A stretch of 64,000 nucleotides of DNA from an uncultured Desulfuromusa sp. Lineage in GTDB: Bacteria > Desulfobacterota > Desulfuromonadia > Desulfuromonadales > Geopsychrobacteraceae. Under the pieces are notes generated by a model. The model saw nothing but the letters and a program-made list of their open reading frames with translations, had not been told where the DNA came from and did no database searches. The position numbers and the translations under genes are program-made. The stretch covers positions 1,606,001 through 1,670,000 of the forward strand of contig NZ_OY776574.1 in the NCBI RefSeq assembly GCF_963675815.1, written 5' to 3'. Of this stretch, positions 1-7,666 are shown in pieces (within the stretch, counting starts at the first letter, position 1; every line of letters starts with the position of its first letter).

Positions 1-2
1 TT

Positions 3-1901
3 CCTTGGGACAGCCGCACGGGGTACTACTATCAGGCGTTGCTTGAGGCCCTCGCCGACCATTACAAGTTCGATATCCGCACCCCATTTGGACAATTATC
101 CGAGCGACTGCAGAAAATTATTCTTTACGGTTCGGGAGAGGAAGAGGTGCAGTTTTTTTACGATCAGGGAGAGCGACGCCACTTTTATGAAAAAGTATTC
201 GAGGGCGTTATCCCGAATCTGCAGCGGCGCTACCATGAAACTGATTCTGATACGGTCAGGGATAATCTGGAACGTTTTATGAGCATTGTCCCTTGTCAGA
301 CTTGTGAGGGCGGGCGGTTACGCCCTGAAGCCCTGCATATAACCGTTGGTGGGAAAAACATTCAGCAGGTGACCGACATGTCGATTGCCGACGCAGAGGC
401 GTTTTTTCATCATCTGACCCTGTCAGAGAAAGATATGGAGATTGCCCGGCGGGTTCTTAAGGAGATTCGGGAGCGCCTTTCTTTTCTTTCCCATGTCGGT
501 CTTGATTATCTGACCCTGAGTCGTAGTGCAGGTACGTTGAGTGGTGGCGAAGGGCAACGGATCCGTTTGGCGACCCAAATTGGTTCTTCCTTGACCGGGG
601 TTCTTTATATTCTTGACGAACCCTCTATCGGACTGCATCAGCGTGATAATCAACGCCTGCTGACCACTTTGAAGCGGTTGCGTGACTTGGGGAATAGCGT
701 ACTGGTTGTGGAGCATGATGAAGAAACCATTGCTGCAGCTGACCATGTCATTGATATGGGACCGGCGGCGGGAATCCATGGTGGGGAGGTCGTCGCGCAG
801 GGAACACCGCAGCAGATTCTGGAACATCCGGATTCATTGACAGGGCAATACATGTCCGGAAAGCAGGGGATTTTGGTTCCCGCAGAACGGCGTCAAAGTG
901 ATCGCTGGCTGGAAGTCATCGGTGCTAAAGCCAATAACCTGCGCGACGTTGACGTTAAAATTCCACTTGGCGTTCTCACCTGTATTACCGGCGTTTCCGG
1001 TTCGGGGAAATCATCTCTGGTAATCGAGACCCTTTACAAAGCGTTGGCGCAAAAACTTCACCGGGCTCGTGAAAAGTCAGGCTCGGTGAAGGAAATTCGC
1101 GGACTTGAGCTGCTTGACAAGGTTATTGATATTGATCAATCACCCATAGGAAGGACACCGCGTTCGAACCCTGCAACCTATACCGGAGTCTTTACCGATA
1201 TCCGGGAGCTTTTTGCCCAGCTCCCGGAAGCAAAGATCCGTGGCTATAAGGCGGGGCGGTTTTCCTTCAATGTGAAAGGTGGTCGTTGCGAAGCTTGCAG
1301 CGGTGATGGGATTATCAAAATTGAAATGCACTTTTTACCCGATGTCTATGTCCAGTGCGAAGTCTGTAAAGGGGCGCGCTACAATCGTGAAACCCTGGAG
1401 GTCAAGTACAAGGGGAAGAGCATTGCAGATGTTCTCGATATGACGGTGAATCAGTCCAGTCGGTTCCTGGAGAATATCCCTAAAATAAGCAATAAACTGC
1501 AGACGGTTCGCGATGTCGGACTCGGGTATATCAAACTGGGGCAGAGTGCCACGACCCTTTCCGGAGGGGAGGCTCAACGGGTCAAACTTTCCCGCGAACT
1601 CAGTAAACGAGCCACCGGGAAAACGATCTATATCCTGGATGAACCGACAACCGGTTTGCATTTTGCCGATATCCATAAACTTCTGGAAGTGTTGAACCGT
1701 CTGGTTGAAACCGGGAATACCGTTGTCGTGATTGAGCACAACCTGGATGTTATAAAAACGGCCGATTACGTGATTGATCTTGGTCCTGAAGGTGGTGCTT
1801 TGGGGGGGATGATTGTGTCGGCTGGGACTCCGGAGGAGGTCGCTCAATGCCCAGATTCTTACACTGGAAATTTTTTGAGGGACTATCTTCTGCCAAGGTG
1901 A
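3..1901 (+). CDS. uvrA: Excinuclease ABC subunit UvrA, 5'-truncated by window edge
   Basis: DNA-damage recognition ATPase of UvrABC nucleotide excision repair, cytoplasmic. The reading frame is open from the first bases, so the true start lies outside the window and roughly the C-terminal two thirds (about 632 residues) is present. Visible in order: the first ABC signature LSGGEGQRIRLA with Walker B ILDEPSIGLH, the second Walker A GVSGSGKSS, a zinc-finger region with CEACSGDG and CEVCKG, and the second signature LSGGEAQRVKLS with ILDEPTTGLH. These paired ABC halves with an inserted CxxC zinc module are diagnostic of UvrA. It ends DYLLPR and stops normally. Confidence 0.97.
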   Translation, partial: PWDSRTGYYYQALLEALADHYKFDIRTPFGQLSERLQKIILYGSGEEEVQFFYDQGERRHFYEKVFEGVIPNLQRRYHETDSDTVRDNLERFMSIVPCQTCEGGRLRPEALHITVGGKNIQQVTDMSIADAEAFFHHLTLSEKDMEIARRVLKEIRERLSFLSHVGLDYLTLSRSAGTLSGGEGQRIRLATQIGSSLTGVLYILDEPSIGLHQRDNQRLLTTLKRLRDLGNSVLVVEHDEETIAAADHVIDMGPAAGIHGGEVVAQGTPQQILEHPDSLTGQYMSGKQGILVPAERRQSDRWLEVIGAKANNLRDVDVKIPLGVLTCITGVSGSGKSSLVIETLYKALAQKLHRAREKSGSVKEIRGLELLDKVIDIDQSPIGRTPRSNPATYTGVFTDIRELFAQLPEAKIRGYKAGRFSFNVKGGRCEACSGDGIIKIEMHFLPDVYVQCEVCKGARYNRETLEVKYKGKSIADVLDMTVNQSSRFLENIPKISNKLQTVRDVGLGYIKLGQSATTLSGGEAQRVKLSRELSKRATGKTIYILDEPTTGLHFADIHKLLEVLNRLVETGNTVVVIEHNLDVIKTADYVIDLGPEGGALGGMIVSAGTPEEVAQCPDSYTGNFLRDYLLPR

Positions 1902-2163
1902 TTTTTACTTGTAGAATAGCGCAAATTTTGCATATTAAAACAAATTATGTCGCTAAAATAAGACCTTAACTCCTTACCATCGGTTTTCTGTAAGGCAATG
2001 GTTATCATTGGAAACACCCTATCTTGTGAATATCTGACGGCTTATTTTTAAATCTGTCGATGGAAAAAAATATTCAGTTGCCCGATTGAAAAGGCATAAG
2101 CATTGCAGATCAAAGCAGTCGTTAGCAAGGTCGTCCAAATGAAAAGTGAAAAGGAGCACCTAA

Positions 2164-2547
2164 ATGAAAAGTAGACTATTAGCTCTTGTTGTGCTGACTG
2201 CATTCCTCAGCGCATGCGCACCCCACCAAGCCCTTATTCAATCCGAACCCCCGGGAGCCATGGTGATGATCAATGGGACAGAGATTGGTCAAACACCTGT
2301 CCAGTTTGACTATGCCCTCAGCACTGGCAGTCAGCATCAGATAGAGATTTCTCATCAAGGGTATGAGAAGGTGGATCTGACGATCAAGGCTGATAAAACC
2401 GATAGTGGTGCTATGAAACGCTGGCTGATGGCCGGTGTTGTCTGGAGTCCTCTCTGGATTGGAACTATTTTCACCAAAAAACTTAAAGAGAGTTACCTGT
2501 TTGTCATGAAACGGGATGATCCGCAGATGACCGCAATGCTGAAGTAG
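2164..2547 (+). CDS. PEGA-domain lipoprotein
   Basis: Probable membrane-anchored lipoprotein of 127 residues. An N-terminal signal (MKSRLLALVVLTAFLSAC) ends in a lipobox LSAC with Cys18 as the lipidation site. It is followed by a PEGA-type motif around residues 27-45 (SEPPGAMVMINGTEIGQTP) typical of surface or periplasmic proteins. A later hydrophobic stretch (WLMAGVVWSPLWIGTIF) could be a membrane segment. The start is supported by AAGGAG eight bases upstream. It is a stand-alone unit bounded by a strong hairpin terminator. The exact role is unknown; PEGA domains are usually ligand-binding or structural. Confidence 0.75.
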   Translation: MKSRLLALVVLTAFLSACAPHQALIQSEPPGAMVMINGTEIGQTPVQFDYALSTGSQHQIEISHQGYEKVDLTIKADKTDSGAMKRWLMAGVVWSPLWIGTIFTKKLKESYLFVMKRDDPQMTAMLK

Positions 2548-2571
2548 GTCGTATCGCTTCAGACTTTCTAA

Positions 2572-2614
2572 CCATTAAAAAAGCCGGCCTTGTAAAAGCC
2601 GGCTTTTTTAATGG
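2572..2614. terminator. Bidirectional intrinsic terminator
   Basis: An inverted repeat with the core AAAAGCCGGC ... GCCGGCTTTT has long A and T flanks on both sides, so it can form a U-tailed terminator hairpin on either strand. It lies between the convergent PEGA lipoprotein gene and dctM and probably ends both. Confidence 0.85.
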
Positions 2615-2633
2615 TTTTATCTCGATTGTTCCA

Positions 2634-3920
2634 TTAACCATAGATCCAGCGCGGCAGGAACAGGACCAGGTCCGGAGAAAAGGTCAGGATCAGCAGGATG
2701 GCTATCTGAATCAGCAGGAAAGGCATGACTGCTCTTGATACATAAACCAGATCACGGTTGACGGTGGCTCCAGAGATATACAAACTGACTCCCAGCGGTG
2801 GAGTACAATAACCGATCCCCAGATTGATGGTCATCAGTAAACCAAAGTGCATGGTATTGATTCCGAATTTGTTCAAGAGGGGCAAAAATATCGGGGTTAG
2901 AATCAATGTCGCAGAAATAATATCCATGAACATACCGATAATCAACAACAGGATATTAACGGCCAGGAGAAAGACCCAGGGAGAGGAAATGCTGCTGACA
3001 ACGGCCGTTGCAATCTTGTTGGGAATCTGCTCAAAAGTGAGATATTCACCAAAGACCGAAGCTCCGGCAACAATGATCAATAATGTTGCTGAGGTCACAG
3101 CAGAAGAGATAATGACCCGCTTGATATCCAGCAATTTCATATCACGATGAATAAAAATCTCGACAAAGAAAGCATAAAAACAAGCGACAACAGCTGCTTC
3201 ATTGGCTGTAAACATTCCTGAATAGATCCCACCAAAGATCAATATCGGTAGGAATAACGCCCAGATACTTTCTCTGATAACCGATAATGCTTCTTTTAAG
3301 CTCGGGCGGTTGGTGGTTTTTAAGCCCTTTTTCTTGCAGACAAAGTAGGCATAGAGACTCATTGCCGCCATGATCATCAGGCCGGGGACAAAACCGGTCA
3401 AAAATAATTCTTCAAGGGGGTCATTGCTGACCATGGCATACAAAATCATTGCAATAGAAGGCGGAATGACAACACCGAGAATGGGTGCTGTGGTCATGAC
3501 ACCAACAGAAAATTGCTCATCATAGTCGTTTTCAACCAGTGCCGGAATCATGAATCCCCCGATGGCAACGACAGTCGCAACTGTTGATCCGGAGATTGCA
3601 CCGAAAAAACCACAGGCGAGGATACCGGCCATCGCCAGACCGCCAGGAAGAAAGCCGACCAGCACATTGGCCGTTTTGATGAGTTTTTCAACGATACTGC
3701 CGGTGGTCATGATGTTGCCGCAGAGAACAAAGAACATGACGACCACGAGAGCAAATTTATCCATGCTCCGGTAGAGAACCTCGATAACAATCTGAGCATC
3801 AATCTGGAGGAGGTAAACAAGACCAAAGGTTCCGGTAAAAAACAGGGCCATGAAAACCGGGACCGTTGTTGCCAGACAACCAAGCAGAATAGCGAGAATC
3901 AATAGGTAACTGGTGTCCAT
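2634..3920 (-). CDS. dctM: TRAP transporter large permease (DctM)
   Basis: Large membrane subunit of a tripartite ATP-independent periplasmic transporter, importing organic acids with a sodium or proton gradient. The 428-residue protein is almost wholly hydrophobic with about a dozen membrane spans. It carries DctM family features such as GGFMIPALVENDYD and GVVIPPSIAMILYAMVS near the middle and GIGYCTPPLGVSLYISG near the C-terminus. It begins one base after the dctQ stop, so it is translated in the same operon (dctP-dctQ-dctM). Substrate cannot be read from the permease. Confidence 0.93.
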   Translation of the reverse strand: MDTSYLLILAILLGCLATTVPVFMALFFTGTFGLVYLLQIDAQIVIEVLYRSMDKFALVVVMFFVLCGNIMTTGSIVEKLIKTANVLVGFLPGGLAMAGILACGFFGAISGSTVATVVAIGGFMIPALVENDYDEQFSVGVMTTAPILGVVIPPSIAMILYAMVSNDPLEELFLTGFVPGLMIMAAMSLYAYFVCKKKGLKTTNRPSLKEALSVIRESIWALFLPILIFGGIYSGMFTANEAAVVACFYAFFVEIFIHRDMKLLDIKRVIISSAVTSATLLIIVAGASVFGEYLTFEQIPNKIATAVVSSISSPWVFLLAVNILLLIIGMFMDIISATLILTPIFLPLLNKFGINTMHFGLLMTINLGIGYCTPPLGVSLYISGATVNRDLVYVSRAVMPFLLIQIAILLILTFSPDLVLFLPRWIYG

Positions 3921-3921
3921 C

Positions 3922-4431
3922 TCAGTTCTCTCCAGTCACATCAGGCTGATTGCGCCAGTCTTCAACAATGACTATCAGCGTGCGCAGAAACATCATCACC
4001 CCCATAATTGGCAGGACGGCATAGAAATACCATTCGGGTATCTGCAATGTGGTGGTCTTGGCATACTCATCCTGAAACATCATCACCGTCATCTGCCAAC
4101 CCAGATAGATCATGATGACGGCAAAAACCAGAACCGCAAGATGAGAGAACAATGTCAGGGGTTTCTTGAGTACCGGAAATATTTGCGGCACGGCATCGAT
4201 ACGAATAAGAGAGCGGCTGCGAATGGCAGCTACACAACCGATGTAAGTTGAAAAGTAGATGACTTTACGTACAACTTCATCCGACCAGTAGAGACTGACG
4301 TTGTCGGTTGTTTTGCGCAGGATGACATTGGCCATGGCTGTCAGCAGGGCAACGCCAACAGCGATAAACAGAGACCAGTCTTCAATAAAAAGAAATCCGC
4401 GATCGATGGTTTTAAAGGTTTTTTTCAGCAT
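3922..4431 (-). CDS. dctQ: TRAP transporter small permease (DctQ)
   Basis: Small membrane subunit of the TRAP transporter, 169 residues with four predicted membrane spans (roughly residues 15-35, 50-70, 90-115, 130-150). It contains the usual DctQ central pattern with RSRSLIRIDAVPQ. It sits between the dctP hairpin and dctM, separated from dctM by one base. Its function is inferred from family membership and from the complete P-Q-M gene set. Confidence 0.9.
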   Translation of the reverse strand: MLKKTFKTIDRGFLFIEDWSLFIAVGVALLTAMANVILRKTTDNVSLYWSDEVVRKVIYFSTYIGCVAAIRSRSLIRIDAVPQIFPVLKKPLTLFSHLAVLVFAVIMIYLGWQMTVMMFQDEYAKTTTLQIPEWYFYAVLPIMGVMMFLRTLIVIVEDWRNQPDVTGEN

Positions 4432-4462
4432 AATGATTTTCTTTCAGCTCATAAATAAACAA

Positions 4463-4488
4463 GGCCGGGGAGGGCGTCCTCCCCGGCC
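4463..4488 (-). terminator. Intra-operon hairpin between dctP and dctQ
   Basis: An 11-bp perfect GC-rich stem (GGCCGGGGAGG pairing with CCTCCCCGGCC) closes a 4-base loop in the gap between dctP and dctQ. There is no strong U-tract. It most likely protects the dctP transcript or partly terminates, giving more binding protein than permease, as is common in such operons. Confidence 0.7.
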
Positions 4489-4521
4489 CCGAAAAACGAA
4501 CCGATTATACAGTTTTAGCTA

Positions 4522-5559
4522 TCAACTGCCAAGTTTTGCCCGAACTTTAGCCAAATAGTCCGGACCTATCTTTTTGCCCCACTTTTGCAGCACCGGTTCT
4601 GAGAGTTTTTTCAGCTCTGTGATTTCATCATCGGATAACTGATAGAATTGAACCCCGGCTTCTTTCGCTTTAGCTGTCTGAACTTCATATTGCTTACGTG
4701 TTGCCTGACGGGTCGCGGCGCTCTCTTCAGCAATGACTTCCAGGAAGGTTGCACGCAGATCGGCCGGTAACTTATCCAGCCAACGTTTGTTAATCAGGTG
4801 AACAAAAATACCCTGGGCATAGTTCAGTTCGGTAAAGTATTTGGCAATGGTGAATTTTTTGGTGATATTGCAGACGATGACGGTGTGATCAAGACCTGAG
4901 ATAACTCCTGTTTGCAAGGCTTGAGGAACATCCGGCCAGGGCATGACAGTGAATTTTAGTCCCCAGGCTTTGTAGGAGTCAGTGTTGACTGGTGCCTGTG
5001 CGATTCTGAAATTAACTTCTTTGGCTGCTTCTCTGGTGTTTACGGGTGTTGTTGTAGCCCAGCCATAAGGACCGTAGCCGGTAAAGTCGGCAACATAGAT
5101 TCCCCTCGAGAGAGCCCCTTCTGCAAAGGGTTGCCAGAGTTCCGGATCGTTGCGGAACGTATCAAGTTTATCAAAGGTGTCAATAATGTAAGGGAGATTG
5201 ACGATCCCGAGACGGTCTGCAACGTTGGCGGCGGCAACGGAAGAGCTGAGCATTCCCTGTACGGCACCAAGTTTTAATTTACTGATGACATCTTTTTCTC
5301 CACCCAGCTGAGAAAGGGGGCGGTAGTCAACATAGATTTGGCCGTTGGTTTTTTCCCAGACTTTGTCGCGAATACGGTAGCCGGCAGCGACCCCTTCGAT
5401 CACGGGGTGGGAGACATTTGAGAGGATGTAAGTGTACTTCGCGCCACTTGGATCAAAGGTTGGCTGCCAGGCAGCCAGCGGATCTTTTTTCTCCTCTGCC
5501 ATGCCGGTAACGGGTAAACACAATGTTAAGAGCAACAATAAAGCGAAAAACTTTTTCAT
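4522..5559 (-). CDS. dctP: TRAP transporter substrate-binding protein (DctP), copy 1
   Basis: Periplasmic solute receptor of 345 residues for the downstream DctQM permease. A signal peptide spans about residues 1-21 (cleavage near GMAEEKK). The mature part has the DctP-family core, including LGGEKDVISKLKLGAVQG, the ligand-site region FRIAQAPVN and MPWPDVPQALQTGVISGLDH. The start has AGGAGG seven bases upstream. A second, closely similar receptor gene lies directly upstream but has its own terminator. Substrate is unknown; DctP receptors usually bind C4-dicarboxylates, 2-oxoacids or related acids. Confidence 0.92.
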   Translation of the reverse strand: MKKFFALLLLLTLCLPVTGMAEEKKDPLAAWQPTFDPSGAKYTYILSNVSHPVIEGVAAGYRIRDKVWEKTNGQIYVDYRPLSQLGGEKDVISKLKLGAVQGMLSSSVAAANVADRLGIVNLPYIIDTFDKLDTFRNDPELWQPFAEGALSRGIYVADFTGYGPYGWATTTPVNTREAAKEVNFRIAQAPVNTDSYKAWGLKFTVMPWPDVPQALQTGVISGLDHTVIVCNITKKFTIAKYFTELNYAQGIFVHLINKRWLDKLPADLRATFLEVIAEESAATRQATRKQYEVQTAKAKEAGVQFYQLSDDEITELKKLSEPVLQKWGKKIGPDYLAKVRAKLGS

Positions 5560-5650
5560 CTGAAACCTCCTTGTTTTGATAAATGGCAGTTTTGTTTCGT
5601 CAGCACAAAAAAAAGTTAAATATCAATAAAATCAGGCAGTTATGAAGAAA

Positions 5651-5679
5651 AAGATAGCTTTTAACCTATTTCTGGTCAA
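5651..5679 (-). promoter_or_regulatory. Sigma-70-like promoter for dctP-dctQ-dctM
   Basis: On the minus strand TTGACC is followed after 17 bases by TATCTT, a good match to -35/-10 boxes with ideal spacing. It lies about 90 bases upstream of the dctP start and just after the terminator of the upstream receptor gene, so dctPQM can be transcribed on its own. Confidence 0.6.
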
Positions 5680-5704
5680 GCTTTAATCCTCAATTTCAGA
5701 ATTT

Positions 5705-5735
5705 AAAAAAGCCGGGATGGCTTTTCCATCCCGGC
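5705..5735 (-). terminator. Intrinsic terminator of second dctP
   Basis: On the minus strand a 10-bp perfect stem (GCCGGGATGG / CCATCCCGGC, 5-base loop) is followed by TTTTTT. It lies 35 bases beyond the stop of the upstream receptor gene and separates it from dctPQM. Confidence 0.9.
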
Positions 5736-5769
5736 ATATATTGACGATCGTATATGTTATTTCTGAGGA

Positions 5770-6801
5770 TTAATTTTTCAGTGCTGTCCGCACCTTATGG
5801 AGATAATCTAAACCAATTTTCTCTCCCCACTTCTGGACCACAGGTTCGGCCAGGCTGACTAGTTTGGCCTTTTCCTCTGCCGGGAGATCGTTGAAAACGA
5901 TTCCATTGGCTTTAGCTGCGCTAATCTGTTCCTGCTGCTGACGAACAGTTGCGGCACGAACTTTTGCACTCTCTTCTTTAATGGCACGACTCAATATCTG
6001 TTGCAGGTCTTCCGGCAGGTTATTGAACCAACGCTTGTTAATCAAATGGATATAGAGTCCCTGAGCGTAATCAATGCTGGTAAAACTTTTGGCAATATTG
6101 AATTTTTTGGTGATATTGCAGACGATTGGCGTATGATCAAGGCCGCTGATGACACCTGTTTGCAGGGCTTGTGGTACGTCCGGCCACGGCATAACCGTAA
6201 ACTGGATTTTCCAGGCTTTATAGAGATCAACATTCACCGGGGCCTGAGCAATTCGGAACAACTGTTCGCGTGCTTCCTCCAGATTTTTTACCGGAGTTTT
6301 TGTGGCCCAGCCGTAGCTGCCATAGCCCGTAAAGTCAGTGACCATGATCCCCTTTGTTTCGGCATCTCGTCCGAACTCGCTGAATAATTCCTCATTCTGG
6401 CGAAATTTCTCAAGGGTCGAAAAACTGTCAATAAGAAACGGAAGATTAACGATTCCGAGACGGGGGGAAATATTCGGGGCCAGGACCGAAGAGCAAAGCA
6501 TTCCCTGAACCGCTCCCATTTTCAACTTCCGGAGAACGTCTTTTTCACCGCCTAATTGAGAAATCGGCCGGAAGTCAACATAAAGCCGACCATCACTCTC
6601 ATGCCAGACGCGATCCCGAATCCGGTAACCAACGGTTCCCCCTTCGATGGCCGGATGAGCAACCGTTGACAAAAGATAAGTGTATTCCGCTCCGCTTGGA
6701 TCAAATTTGGGCTGCCAGGCTGCCAGAGGATCTGCTGCACAGACAGACGTGGAAAATAACAACATGAATAACAGAAACAGACCGGTCATAATGCGTTGCA
6801 T
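5770..6801 (-). CDS. TRAP transporter substrate-binding protein (DctP), copy 2
   Basis: Paralog of the adjacent receptor, 343 residues, with a signal peptide ending near SVCAADPLAAWQ. It shares long blocks with copy 1 (for example LGGEKDVLRKLKMGAVQGML and MPWPDVPQALQTGVISGLDH). The start chosen (MQRIMTGLFL) has AGGAGG upstream with 6-base spacing; an in-frame start 44 codons earlier would put the signal peptide inside the protein and has no ribosome site. It is followed by its own terminator, so it is a separately expressed receptor that may offer DctQM a second substrate. Confidence 0.9.
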   Translation of the reverse strand: MQRIMTGLFLLFMLLFSTSVCAADPLAAWQPKFDPSGAEYTYLLSTVAHPAIEGGTVGYRIRDRVWHESDGRLYVDFRPISQLGGEKDVLRKLKMGAVQGMLCSSVLAPNISPRLGIVNLPFLIDSFSTLEKFRQNEELFSEFGRDAETKGIMVTDFTGYGSYGWATKTPVKNLEEAREQLFRIAQAPVNVDLYKAWKIQFTVMPWPDVPQALQTGVISGLDHTPIVCNITKKFNIAKSFTSIDYAQGLYIHLINKRWFNNLPEDLQQILSRAIKEESAKVRAATVRQQQEQISAAKANGIVFNDLPAEEKAKLVSLAEPVVQKWGEKIGLDYLHKVRTALKN

Positions 6802-6856
6802 GATATTCCTCCTCAGAGCAAAAAGTGAGGCGCCAGTAAAACATAATTTTAACAGA

Positions 6857-6877
6857 GGCTCAATATTTGATTGAGCC
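6857..6877. promoter_or_regulatory. Inverted repeat upstream of dctP copy 2
   Basis: Perfect 8-bp arms GGCTCAAT / ATTGAGCC with a 5-base spacer sit in the divergent region between dctP copy 2 and the DsbC-like gene. A weak promoter-like TTGAGC-N17-TTTACT on the minus strand overlaps one arm. This is a candidate operator; no regulator gene is adjacent. Confidence 0.4.
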
Positions 6878-6943
6878 CATGATCGGCTCTTTTCCTGAGT
6901 CCTACTCTGGTGTATGCTCGGAAAAAAAATCAAGGAGTCATTT

Positions 6944-7651
6944 ATGTTGCGCGTTTTCCTTATCCTCTTGCTTTTTATTCTTCCTTTAAGCGCCTGTGCG
7001 GTTCAACCTCAAGGACAGTCAGAGCCCCCCTCGGCTGCCCTTGCCTCTTATTACCCGGAATTAAAGTACCAGGAGATGAGCCCGACCCCGGTGTCCGGTA
7101 TCTATGAGGTTGTTATCGAAAGTGGAGATGTTCTCTACTTTGTTCCTGCTTCCGGGCATATGTTTTTAGGGGATCTCTGGACCGCTGATGGTCAAAATCT
7201 GACCCAGGAAAACAAAAGTCGGCGGATGAGTTCAAAGGTGAACCTGTTCCCGCTTGAAAAAGCAATCAAGATTGGTGATGGTCCCCATCAGGTGATTGAG
7301 GTGACCGATCCTGATTGCCCTTTCTGCCGTCACGGCTCTGATTATTTTGCCGGACGTGATGATGTGACCCGCTATGTTTTCCTTTTTCCTCTTGAGGAAC
7401 TTCACCCTCATGCCGCGGCAAAAGCCCGATTTATCCTTGCTGCCGACGATCCGGAGCAAGCCTATGAAGATGTTTTCAGCGGCAAATATGACAGTCAGCC
7501 AGTGCCGGATGCCCCCGATGATGGGCGTTTGCAACTGTTCCGGGAGATTGCTCATAAAGCCGGGGTGACCGGAACTCCCCATTTCTGGATTGATGGGCAG
7601 CACGTGACCGGCTACAATCCGCAACAATTTGATGCTTTGTTGAATCAGTAG
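6944..7651 (+). CDS. DsbC-like thiol:disulfide lipoprotein
   Basis: Predicted periplasm-facing lipoprotein of 235 residues with a thioredoxin-fold disulfide isomerase or reductase domain. The signal ends in the lipobox LSAC. A DsbC-like N-terminal region (ISGIYEV-type VSGIYEVVIESGDVLYF) precedes the catalytic CPFC motif in VTDPDCPFCRHG. The cis-proline loop GVTGTPHFWIDG follows near the C-terminus. ATG at this site has AAGGAG six bases upstream; a start ten codons earlier lacks a site. Such proteins correct or reduce disulfides in exported proteins. It lies alone between dctP and the U32 gene. Confidence 0.85.
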   Translation: MLRVFLILLLFILPLSACAVQPQGQSEPPSAALASYYPELKYQEMSPTPVSGIYEVVIESGDVLYFVPASGHMFLGDLWTADGQNLTQENKSRRMSSKVNLFPLEKAIKIGDGPHQVIEVTDPDCPFCRHGSDYFAGRDDVTRYVFLFPLEELHPHAAAKARFILAADDPEQAYEDVFSGKYDSQPVPDAPDDGRLQLFREIAHKAGVTGTPHFWIDGQHVTGYNPQQFDALLNQ

Positions 7652-7666
7652 GTCAGTTTCCCCTCT

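Noticed and set aside
423..827. Minus-strand frame of 134 codons inside uvrA
   Set aside because: Antisense shadow of a strongly conserved uvrA coding region; no ribosome site.
6802..6933. Longer N-terminus for the second dctP
   Set aside because: It would bury the signal peptide 44 residues inside the protein; the internal ATG has AGGAGG at good spacing.
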